Shown here: positions 55,989 to 62,899 of the stretch, piece after piece
How positions within the stretch are numbered: the first letter of the stretch is position 1
Layout: each line of letters starts with the position of its first letter
NCBI GenBank assembly: GCA_037968495.1
Contig: JBBKVP010000033.1
Span: 34,917-98,916 of the forward strand
Direction of reading: 5' to 3'
DNA: 64,000 nucleotides
From: Aestuarierythrobacter sp037968495
GTDB lineage: Bacteria > Pseudomonadota > Alphaproteobacteria > Sphingomonadales > Sphingomonadaceae
The notes under the pieces: generated by a model
Seen by the model: only the letters and a program-made list of their open reading frames with translations
Database searches by the model: none
Told to the model about the DNA's origin: nothing
Program-made: the position numbers and the translations under genes

Positions 55989-56725
55989 ACCGTCGCGGCC
56001 TTCTCGCCGGGGTCTCAGCCCTGATCATCGCCGGTTGCACCAAGATTGGCGAGACGAAGCCGATGACCTCGTTGCTGAAGAGCACTGAAGGTTGGAACAA
56101 ATGGGCGCAGCGTCTGTTTGGCGGCCGCACTGCCCTCGCTCGCGAGTTTGATCGCGAAGATAGGTCCCCAACGTTCCGCGGCAATGGTACGCAAGATCCG
56201 GGCACGCCTGAATATCAGGCTCATATCGATGCAGGCTTTGCCGATTGGCGGCTTGAGGTGCGCGGCATGGTCACCAAACCGTTGTCGCTATCTATGGCGG
56301 ACATTCGCTGCATGACGCAGCGCACCCAAATCACGCGGCATGATTGCGTGGAAGGTTGGAGCGCGATTGGCGAATGGACCGGTCCGGTCCTTGGCGACAT
56401 CTTGCGCGCCGCAGGAATTCAGGATGACGCCAAATATATCATCTTCCGCTGTGCTGATGCGATTGGCGGAACCGACTATTACGAAAGCGTCGATATGGTC
56501 GATGCCTTCCACCCGCAAACCATCGTCGCCCATGAACTCAACGGCGAAGGACTACCGATCAAAAACGGGGCGCCTTTGCGGATGCGGATCGAGCGGCAGC
56601 TTGGATACAAACATGCGAAATATGTCAGTGCCATCGAAGCGGTCGCTAGCCTCGGCGATATAGGCGATGGCAAGGGCGGCTATTGGGAAGATCGATCCGG
56701 CTATCAATGGTATGCTGGGATTTGA
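55985..56725 (+). CDS. molybdopterin-dependent oxidoreductase, sulfite-oxidase/MsrP-like, lipoprotein
   Basis: A 246-residue protein with a twin-arginine start (MNRRGLLAG) and a lipobox (IIAGC, Cys at 18), so probably a Tat-exported lipoprotein. The molybdenum-ligand Cys is in TRHDCVEGWSAIGEW, as in sulfite oxidase and MsrP/YedY. It lacks the C-terminal dimerisation domain of full sulfite oxidases and is shorter than MsrP. Its overlap with the cytochrome b gene makes that protein its likely electron partner. Substrate unknown; repair of oxidised methionine is one option. Confidence 0.88.
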   Translation: MNRRGLLAGVSALIIAGCTKIGETKPMTSLLKSTEGWNKWAQRLFGGRTALAREFDREDRSPTFRGNGTQDPGTPEYQAHIDAGFADWRLEVRGMVTKPLSLSMADIRCMTQRTQITRHDCVEGWSAIGEWTGPVLGDILRAAGIQDDAKYIIFRCADAIGGTDYYESVDMVDAFHPQTIVAHELNGEGLPIKNGAPLRMRIERQLGYKHAKYVSAIEAVASLGDIGDGKGGYWEDRSGYQWYAGI

Positions 56726-56728
56726 GTT

Positions 56729-57166
56729 CTAAGTGGGGTAGAGCCGGTTCATCTCGGCCCAATCGTCTGTGATGATTTCTTCGAGAACGGCCAGATCAAT
56801 GTCGGTCAATTTGTTGACGTAGACACAGCTCTTGCCCCTCGAATGTTTGCCCATTTTTGCGAGCATAGCCTCGCGCCGCTTATCCGCCGCCGCATCGCAA
56901 TATCCGCCCATAAAATAGAGTGAGTGTTTGGCTTTTCGCGGACTAAACCCTGTCCGAAGCCAGTGAACATCACGGCCACTTTCATAGGTCGTTCGGTAAT
57001 CACCATAGCCGATGATCGATGGGCCCCACATTTTGGGTTGCTCGCCCGTCACTTTGCGGAATATCGCGTCGATGACCTTGGCCTCTTCGCGCTTTCGTTC
57101 AGGTTCGACGGCAGCGATGAACTCGGAAACAGCAACCTCGGTCGGAATGGTTTTTGGCTCGCTCAT
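56729..57166 (-). CDS. DUF1801 domain-containing protein
   Basis: A 145-residue protein starting at MSEPKTIPTE. The domain pattern is clear: EEAKVIDAIFRKVTGEQPKMWG, IIGYGDYRTTYESG, and KAKHSLYFMGGY. DUF1801 proteins have a YdhG-like fold with no settled activity. It is convergent with the molybdopterin gene (three bases between) and divergent from the cyclopropane synthase gene, about 108 bases away. Confidence 0.88.
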   Translation of the reverse strand: MSEPKTIPTEVAVSEFIAAVEPERKREEAKVIDAIFRKVTGEQPKMWGPSIIGYGDYRTTYESGRDVHWLRTGFSPRKAKHSLYFMGGYCDAAADKRREAMLAKMGKHSRGKSCVYVNKLTDIDLAVLEEIITDDWAEMNRLYPT

Positions 57167-57274
57167 GTGCGGAAGGATACAGCGCGATTGACAGTCGCTC
57201 AAGGGTCTGACCATTCTCTGTGCTGCAGCAACCAATTGGGGCAAACCATAGGTGAACGCGTAAATGAGGCCGTA

Positions 57275-58531
57275 ATGAACAGCGCAAACTTGCTAGACAA
57301 AGTGCTCTCGAAGATTGTGAAGAATGGCACCCTGTCGGTAATCCATGCAAATGGCCGGACGGTGACATTCGGCAAGCCTGCTGACGGTTTTCCTAACATC
57401 GGGATTAAGCTTGCTGACGATAAGGTCGCCCGGATTATCTTGCTCGACCCGAGGCTGGGTGCTGGCGAAGCATTCATGGATGGCCGCCTGTTGATCGAGA
57501 GCGGCGACGTCATGGGCCTCGTGCAATTGCTACGTGCGAATAAGCCTTGGGAGCGCGGCGGCTCGCTGCTCAAGCCCAGCCCGATGCGCCGCGTCATTGG
57601 ATATTTCTCGGCCGCCCGGGAATCAATCAATCGTCAGAAGAGCGCCCGCGCAAATGTCGCCCACCACTATGACATCGGCAACGACCTCTACCATTTGATG
57701 CTCGACCCGGAGCACATGCAATATAGCTGCGCTTACTGGGAGCCGGGCACAATAACTCTAAGCGAAGCCCAAACCGCCAAACTTGCGCATATCGCCGCGA
57801 AGCTTGCGCTAGCGCCAGGGCAAAACGTGCTCGACATTGGTTGTGGTTGGGGCGGCATGGCCATTTACCTCGCGAGCAACTTCAACCTGACCGTAACTGG
57901 CATCACCTTGAGTGAGGAACAGCTAGCCCTCGCCCGCACCCGCGCGGAAGAAGCTGGCGTAAGTGACCGCGTAAAATTCGAGTTGATCGATTACCGCGAC
58001 ATGGCGGCGCGCGGCGATCAGTTCGACCGCATCGTATCGGTCGGCATGTTCGAACACGTCGGACCTCCGCAATTCGAGGTGTTCTTCTCAGCAGTCACGC
58101 AGTTGCTGGCCGCCGATGGTGTTATGCTGCTGCATACTATCGGCCGGATGGGATCGCTTGGTTCAACCGATGCATTTACGCGTAAATACATCTTTCCCGG
58201 TGGCTACATCCCGGCGCTCAGCGAAACAGTCGTGGCGAGCGAGAAGTTCCGGCTGATCGCGACTGACGTCGAAACATTGCGGCTACATTATGCTAAAACC
58301 CTGCGCGCCTGGTATGCCAACTGTATGGCGAACAAGACTGGGATCGAGGCGCTGCATGACGAACGCTTCTTTCGCCTATGGACCTTCTATCTGGCCGGCG
58401 CGACTTCAGCCTTTGAAAGCGGCGGCATGTGCAATTACCAAATCCAATATGCGCGCAACCGCGAAACGCTGCCAATTACACGTAATTATCTTGCCGAAGC
58501 AGAGCGTGATTTGAAATCAGGCTCACGCTAG
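57275..58531 (+). CDS. cfa: cyclopropane-fatty-acyl-phospholipid synthase family methyltransferase
   Basis: CFA synthases use SAM to put a methylene bridge across cis double bonds of membrane phospholipids, usually in stationary phase or under acid stress. The 418-residue protein starts at MNSANLLDKV with GAGG upstream. It has the N-terminal lipid-binding region, the HHYDIGNDLYHLMLD segment, the SAM loop VLDIGCGWGG and the late EHVGPPQFEVFF and YIFPGGYIP motifs. An open frame extends 350 bases upstream over the DUF1801 gene but lacks CFA similarity there. Confidence 0.91.
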   Translation: MNSANLLDKVLSKIVKNGTLSVIHANGRTVTFGKPADGFPNIGIKLADDKVARIILLDPRLGAGEAFMDGRLLIESGDVMGLVQLLRANKPWERGGSLLKPSPMRRVIGYFSAARESINRQKSARANVAHHYDIGNDLYHLMLDPEHMQYSCAYWEPGTITLSEAQTAKLAHIAAKLALAPGQNVLDIGCGWGGMAIYLASNFNLTVTGITLSEEQLALARTRAEEAGVSDRVKFELIDYRDMAARGDQFDRIVSVGMFEHVGPPQFEVFFSAVTQLLAADGVMLLHTIGRMGSLGSTDAFTRKYIFPGGYIPALSETVVASEKFRLIATDVETLRLHYAKTLRAWYANCMANKTGIEALHDERFFRLWTFYLAGATSAFESGGMCNYQIQYARNRETLPITRNYLAEAERDLKSGSR

Positions 58532-58592
58532 CATTGCGATGGCCGCGACCTGCTGTTACCCGCTCGGCGAAATACCAGCGGAGCTGACCTAA

Positions 58593-59810
58593 ATGTCCGA
58601 TATCAAAAAAGTCGTCCTCGCCTATTCCGGCGGCCTCGATACCAGCGTCATTCTAAAATGGCTCGAAGTCGAGCGCGGATGCGAAGTGGTAACATTCACA
58701 GCTGACCTTGGGCAAGGCGAAGAACTAGGCCCTGCCCGCGAAAAAGCAAAGATGATGGGTCTGCCGGACGAGAGCATTTACATCGAAGATCTGCGCGAAG
58801 AATTCGTACGCGATTATGTCTTCCCGATGATGCGCGCCAACGCCCGCTATGAAGGCGATTACTTGCTCGGAACGTCGATTGCGCGCCCGCTGATCTCCAA
58901 ACGGTTGGTAGAGATTGCCCATGAGACCGGCGCAGATGCAATCGCCCACGGTGCAACCGGCAAAGGTAATGATCAGGTCCGCTTTGAACTTAGCGCCTAT
59001 GCGCTTGACCCGGAAATCAAGGTTGTCGCTCCATGGCGCGAATGGGACCTGACGAGCCGCACGGCGCTCATCGCATGGGCTGAAAAACACCAGATTTCCG
59101 TTCCCAAGGACAAACGCGGTGAAAGCCCGTTCTCAACCGATGCGAACCTACTGCACACATCGTCAGAAGGTAAGATCCTCGAAGATCCATGGGAAGAAAC
59201 GCCTGATTACGTCTACTCGCGAACCAACAATCCAGAAGACGCACCAGACAAGCCAGAATACATCACAGTCGATTTTGAACGCGGCGACGGCGTCGCGCTG
59301 AATGGCAAGGCAATGAGTCCTGCTGAACTGCTGACTGCGCTCAACACACTCGGCCAGAAGCATGGTATCGGCCGGCTCGATCTGGTTGAAAACCGCTTCG
59401 TGGGCATGAAAAGCCGCGGCATGTACGAAACGCCCGGCGGTGAAATCTATGCCCGCGCGCACCGCGGTATCGAACAAATTACTCTGGACCGAGGCGCAGC
59501 GCACCTCAAGGACGAGCTAATGCCTCGCTATGCAGAGATCATCTATAACGGATTCTGGTTTTCGCCAGAGCGCGAGATGCTTCAGGCCGCCATTGATCTC
59601 TCACAAGAACGTGTGAACGGCACTGTCCGCCTTAAGCTGTATAAGGGCAACGCTAACGTTGTTGGCCGCAAATCGCCTGACAGCCTGTATTCGGAGCAGC
59701 ATGTCACATTCGAAGATGATGCCGGTGCCTACGACCAGCATGATGCTGAGGGTTTTATTCGCCTAAACGCGCTGCGACTTAAACTACTTGGAACGCGCGA
59801 CAATCGTTGA
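58593..59810 (+). CDS. argG: argininosuccinate synthase
   Basis: ArgG joins citrulline and aspartate with ATP. The 405-residue protein has the PP-loop AYSGGLDTSVILKWL at the N-terminus, the citrulline/aspartate region GATGKGNDQVRFE and the SPFSTDANLLH segment. Length and order are standard. It is followed by an 800-base non-coding region. argH is not in this window. Confidence 0.98.
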   Translation: MSDIKKVVLAYSGGLDTSVILKWLEVERGCEVVTFTADLGQGEELGPAREKAKMMGLPDESIYIEDLREEFVRDYVFPMMRANARYEGDYLLGTSIARPLISKRLVEIAHETGADAIAHGATGKGNDQVRFELSAYALDPEIKVVAPWREWDLTSRTALIAWAEKHQISVPKDKRGESPFSTDANLLHTSSEGKILEDPWEETPDYVYSRTNNPEDAPDKPEYITVDFERGDGVALNGKAMSPAELLTALNTLGQKHGIGRLDLVENRFVGMKSRGMYETPGGEIYARAHRGIEQITLDRGAAHLKDELMPRYAEIIYNGFWFSPEREMLQAAIDLSQERVNGTVRLKLYKGNANVVGRKSPDSLYSEQHVTFEDDAGAYDQHDAEGFIRLNALRLKLLGTRDNR

Positions 59811-59839
59811 ACTGAGTGAAGTTGCGGTGGTCCGTTGAG

Positions 59840-59882
59840 TTATCCACCTCCGTCCACAACGAATTCTGTGGAAAGTGGATAA
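59840..59882. promoter_or_regulatory. inverted pair of DnaA-box-like sequences
   Basis: TTATCCACC (59840-59848) and, on the other strand, TTATCCACT (59874-59882) each match the DnaA box TTATCCACA at eight of nine positions. Between them TCCACA (59853-59858) and TGTGGA (59867-59872) face each other. The whole is an extended imperfect palindrome. It could bind DnaA, for titration or local regulation; two boxes alone do not make an origin. Confidence 0.5.
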
Positions 59883-60376
59883 GTCGGGGTTGCAGCAGTT
59901 GCGCGACTCGGTTTGTCAGCGCATGTTTCATTCATCGAAACGGGGATTGGCCCTTCGAAGAAACGGCGTAAGAACCTGATTTGAAAAGGGATTTTGGAAC
60001 CATTTCGACACGGCAGTAAAGAGCTGCGCGATGGAGGAAAGCAAGGAAGAATGTCGTAGGTTTCAATCTACTGACAGGACAAACCAGCTAACCATTGAAA
60101 CCGCGAAGGCGTGCAGTCGGAAGGTCGGACCCACCGGCTTGAACCTTAGGAAATGCAACGCGCAAGCAATGCAGGACTGCTTGATGGATTGAGCAAATGG
60201 CGGATCGATCTCGGAACTGAAAGAATGTTGAGCGAAGATCTTCGGATCGGAACGCGGCAATCGGAAGGAACCGGATGCCGGCGCGAGCGCCGCGCGACAT
60301 AGTTATCAGCCTTCGGGCAGATGACGAAACGCCGGTTGCCAAGTCTGTCTTCGGATAGCCACGCGACGGTAAGAGT

Positions 60377-60412
60377 GGGGTCGGCAGAAATGCCGGCCCC
60401 ATTTCTGTTTTT
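60377..60412 (+). terminator. intrinsic terminator
   Basis: GGGGTCGGCA (60377-60386), loop GAAA, TGCCGGCCCC (60391-60400): ten pairs with one T-G, then ATTTCTGTTTTT. It is a strong plus-strand terminator more than 560 bases past argG, so it more likely ends a separate transcript than argG itself. Confidence 0.82.
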
Positions 60413-60618
60413 GGTCTTCTGTATTCAGACCAATCAGCGATTAGAAATAGCGAATCAGTTTCGAACGCTCTGCGCGTAGATTGGGCTGCATGTCTGTTTT
60501 AGAACAGTACAAACGGCGCGATTAACCAAATTTGGCACGACCACTTGAGATTATTCCGGGCTGACCTGACTTCAACCACCGTTTTTGGTCAGCATCCTGA
60601 TGTATAAGCATCCCTAGC

Positions 60619-61209
60619 ATGACGGTCTCAACAAACATTCTAAATTTGCGCAAGTCAGTCAGAGCCTCTCTTGGGCTTCCAGGGCTGATTGCTGCGCTTG
60701 CAGTCATTGTCCCTATGAACTCGGCACTCTTCGCTCAGGATTCTTTTCCCAGTACGTATCCGACGATTCAGTATGACGATGCGTTCGACGTGACGTTTGT
60801 GAAATTCGACGTTCGTCCGCCTGCGGCCGAACCAGCGCTGCACGTTGTCGACATCACCGTGATCAAACCTCCAGTCGAAGTCGTTCCCGAACCGCAGCCT
60901 GAGGCCGACGTCCGCCGCAATCTGGGAACAGGCGTTGCCAGCTATTACGGCAAGCGCTTTGCCGGCCGTAAAACTGCCAATGGCGAGCGCTTCAATCCCC
61001 GCTATATGACTGCTGCGCACAAGACCCTGCCGTTTGGCAGCAAGGTTCGTGTAACAAATCCGCGAAATGGCAAGTTCGTAATCGTGCGGATCAACGACCG
61101 CGGCCCCTATGCACATGGTCGCACCATCGACCTGTCACGCGCTGCCGCCAAGAAGATCGGCCTGGTCAAACGCGGTCACGGCAAAGTCGAAATGGCTCTG
61201 TTGCACTAG
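60619..61209 (+). CDS. rlpA: RlpA-like septal ring lytic transglycosylase family protein
   Basis: A 196-residue protein with a hydrophobic leader (LIAALAVIVPMNSALFAQ) and the double-psi beta-barrel of RlpA: GVASYYGKRFAGRKTANGERF, TAAHKTLPFGSKVRV and VIVRINDRGPYAHGRTIDLS. RlpA cleaves naked glycan strands at the septum. It lacks a lipobox and the SPOR domain of the Pseudomonas protein, so septal targeting is not evident. The stop (CTAG) is shared with the convergent gene. Confidence 0.88.
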   Translation: MTVSTNILNLRKSVRASLGLPGLIAALAVIVPMNSALFAQDSFPSTYPTIQYDDAFDVTFVKFDVRPPAAEPALHVVDITVIKPPVEVVPEPQPEADVRRNLGTGVASYYGKRFAGRKTANGERFNPRYMTAAHKTLPFGSKVRVTNPRNGKFVIVRINDRGPYAHGRTIDLSRAAAKKIGLVKRGHGKVEMALLH

Positions 61210-62063
61210 CTTTCCAAAGCTGGCAGCAAACTTGGCTTATTTTGCGCGGCTGCCATCCAGGAATATGTCGCTTCAGCCACATAGGCTCTGAACTGCGTGC
61301 CATCGACTACCACCTTTTCAGCATAGCCAACGCACGGCGCACCATTCCCGATCAGCAATTGCCGCGCGTGGGTTTCGTCCTCCGTTCCCGCCTCTGATCG
61401 AAGTAATCTGTGCGCCAAGTCCGGGCGGATCTGGATCATGCAGGCGACGGCGTAGAAGAAATTGGTGTCACTGCTTTGCCGCAAATGGTTCCGCGCTTCT
61501 TCCCGCCCAAGAAACTGCGCACGTGTTTCAGCATCGAAGGTATTGGCTGTCGAAATCTCATAATCCGCCGCATACTCCGCGATCACCAATTCGAAAATCC
61601 GTCCGCGATCGAAGGTGTTGCGGCAGACGAATGAAAACTCCGTCGTCGATTGCGGATTGCACGCCCCGTAATAGGGCGAAGACCGCGCCGGAGTGGCCAC
61701 CTGGCCGTAGCACCCAGGGTTCCGAACAATGTAATTATGCAGCGCCCGTTTTGTCAGGGGATGTGCAGGAGCGCCATCGACAATCGCGGTCAGCCATTCC
61801 GGCCTCGGCAATCCGGCACAGCGCACAAACCGGTCTGCTTCGGAGCCTGTCTGCCTGTTCGCCGGGTTCTGGCCAGAGTTAGCGCGCTGCTGCGTCGGCA
61901 AATCCTCGACCCGCTCGATTTCGCCCAGCACCACGATCTCCGCATCAACCGGCGGCGCCTGCTCCGTCTCGTTCTGAGCAACTACCGGAGCAGCCATCAT
62001 CACAGGCGCTCCGACCATCAGAGCCATCACTAACCGCTTCACAAACCACCCCTTTTTCGCCAC
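61206..62063 (-). CDS. hypothetical secreted protein, 285 residues
   Basis: A basic N-terminus and hydrophobic stretch (LVMALMVGAPVMMAAPVVAQ) make a clear signal peptide. The mature protein has an acidic linker with the short motif IVVLGEIER, then a mostly helical domain with six or so Cys (FVRCAGLP, NPGCYG, YGACNP, FVCRNTF, AVACMI, GAPCVG). I do not recognise the family. It converges with rlpA with a four-base overlap and stands alone upstream. Confidence 0.68.
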   Translation of the reverse strand: MAKKGWFVKRLVMALMVGAPVMMAAPVVAQNETEQAPPVDAEIVVLGEIERVEDLPTQQRANSGQNPANRQTGSEADRFVRCAGLPRPEWLTAIVDGAPAHPLTKRALHNYIVRNPGCYGQVATPARSSPYYGACNPQSTTEFSFVCRNTFDRGRIFELVIAEYAADYEISTANTFDAETRAQFLGREEARNHLRQSSDTNFFYAVACMIQIRPDLAHRLLRSEAGTEDETHARQLLIGNGAPCVGYAEKVVVDGTQFRAYVAEATYSWMAAAQNKPSLLPALES

Positions 62064-62217
62064 TTCGAGGCATCAAAGCCTGATCCGCCTTACCCGCGGT
62101 TGAACCGTGACTGCAAGCAGGCAAAGCGACACATTTTACACCCCCATCTGATAAAACTCCGTCCCCCGCCTGAGAAGAGTTACGGTGGCGAATCGCTCAT
62201 GGATGCAAACGGCTGCT

Positions 62218-62517
62218 TTAGCCCGGAACGGAGATGCCGTTGACCTGCGCGCAGGACCGGGTGACCTGCATCACCTTTTCCTTATCCGCGCCGAGCACAT
62301 CGGTGATTTCGAGCCCGCTTTTCTCCAGCTCGTTCACCATGCAGGTGCACAGCGCGTTGCCCTGGTCCGGCGAGGGAGCCATGCGGCCGAACTGGCGTTC
62401 GCATTTGGCAACCTGCGCCGCCTTCGCCTCCTCCGGAGTACCGGGGCCGCAGCCCGCAAGGGAGAGAGCTAGCATGGGCGCCAACAGCGGCGCGGCGAAA
62501 ACGAAGCGTACGATCAT
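62218..62517 (-). CDS. small lipoprotein with four-cysteine domain (paralogue of the next gene)
   Basis: A 99-residue protein with a lipoprotein signal (LALSLAGC, lipobox Cys near 23). The mature part has the pattern C-x(n)-C-x-C-M...GLE-x2-D-x-LG...T-x-SC-x-Q, which lines up with the neighbouring 62538-62837 product. The four Cys of the domain could form two disulfides in the periplasm. Function unknown. It follows its paralogue by 20 bases on the same strand. Confidence 0.68.
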   Translation of the reverse strand: MIVRFVFAAPLLAPMLALSLAGCGPGTPEEAKAAQVAKCERQFGRMAPSPDQGNALCTCMVNELEKSGLEITDVLGADKEKVMQVTRSCAQVNGISVPG

Positions 62518-62537
62518 CGAAGTTCCCTCCAGTGAGT

Positions 62538-62837
62538 TCAGGTGGAATAAAGCTGGACGCAGCTTTCGGTGATGCGCTGCATCTCGTCGAAATCGCCGCC
62601 GAATGCGTCGAGCACATTCAGCCCGCGGCTGTCGAATTCAGCCATCATGCAATCGCATATCTGCGGCGCGCGCGCGGGATCGGGCGCGGCCTTTTCAACT
62701 TGACGGATACAGCGATGCGACATGGCGGAACTGTCGTTCAGCTTCTCGGACACGGCCTGCTGCCCCTCGGGCGAGAAGCCGACAACGGCGACAAATGCGC
62801 CAATCATGGCGATAAAGAACACAGCGATTTTCTGCAT
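62538..62837 (-). CDS. small exported protein with four-cysteine domain (paralogue of the previous gene)
   Basis: A 99-residue protein with an N-terminal membrane or signal segment (IAVFFIAMIGAFVAVVGF). The following domain shares the spacing C...C-D-C-M...GLN-x2-D-x-FGGD...ITESC-x-Q with the downstream lipoprotein; the second and third Cys form a C-x-C pair in both. It lies 62 bases after the uvrA stop. Function unknown; a tandem duplication is the simplest origin. Confidence 0.68.
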   Translation of the reverse strand: MQKIAVFFIAMIGAFVAVVGFSPEGQQAVSEKLNDSSAMSHRCIRQVEKAAPDPARAPQICDCMMAEFDSRGLNVLDAFGGDFDEMQRITESCVQLYST

Positions 62838-62899
62838 GATCCCCTCCAGAATTAGCCGGAATGTGGGAGATAATGGTTAAATCGGGATGAAACGTCCAG

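Larger units (their letters stand above)
59811..60618 (+). other. non-coding region between argG and rlpA
   Basis: About 800 bases without a convincing gene. It holds a symmetric DnaA-box-like cluster near its left end (59840-59882), a run of short hairpins with TTCG loops (60237-60248, 60305-60323, 60346-60358), and a strong plus-strand terminator at 60377-60412. The hairpins and the terminator suggest that part of it, roughly 59980-60412, is transcribed as an RNA. A 53-codon frame from 60031 has no ribosome site and no recognisable product. From 60413 to rlpA I see nothing definite. Confidence 0.5.

Noticed and set aside
59840..59882. Chromosome replication origin
   Set aside because: Only two DnaA-like boxes, no AT-rich unwinding stretch beside them and no dnaA, dnaN or hemE gene nearby.
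60031..60192. Short plus-strand frame starting MEESKEECRR in the argG-rlpA gap
   Set aside because: Only about 53 codons, weak ribosome site, no family; region better explained by RNA hairpins.
60088..60402. 104-codon minus-strand frame in the argG-rlpA gap
   Set aside because: It runs through the terminator hairpin, has no leader or motif and no ribosome site; treated as chance.
59980..60412. RNase P RNA or tmRNA gene
   Set aside because: The conserved RNase P core (GAGGAAAGTCC type) and the tmRNA T-arm/CCA and tag segments were looked for and not found.
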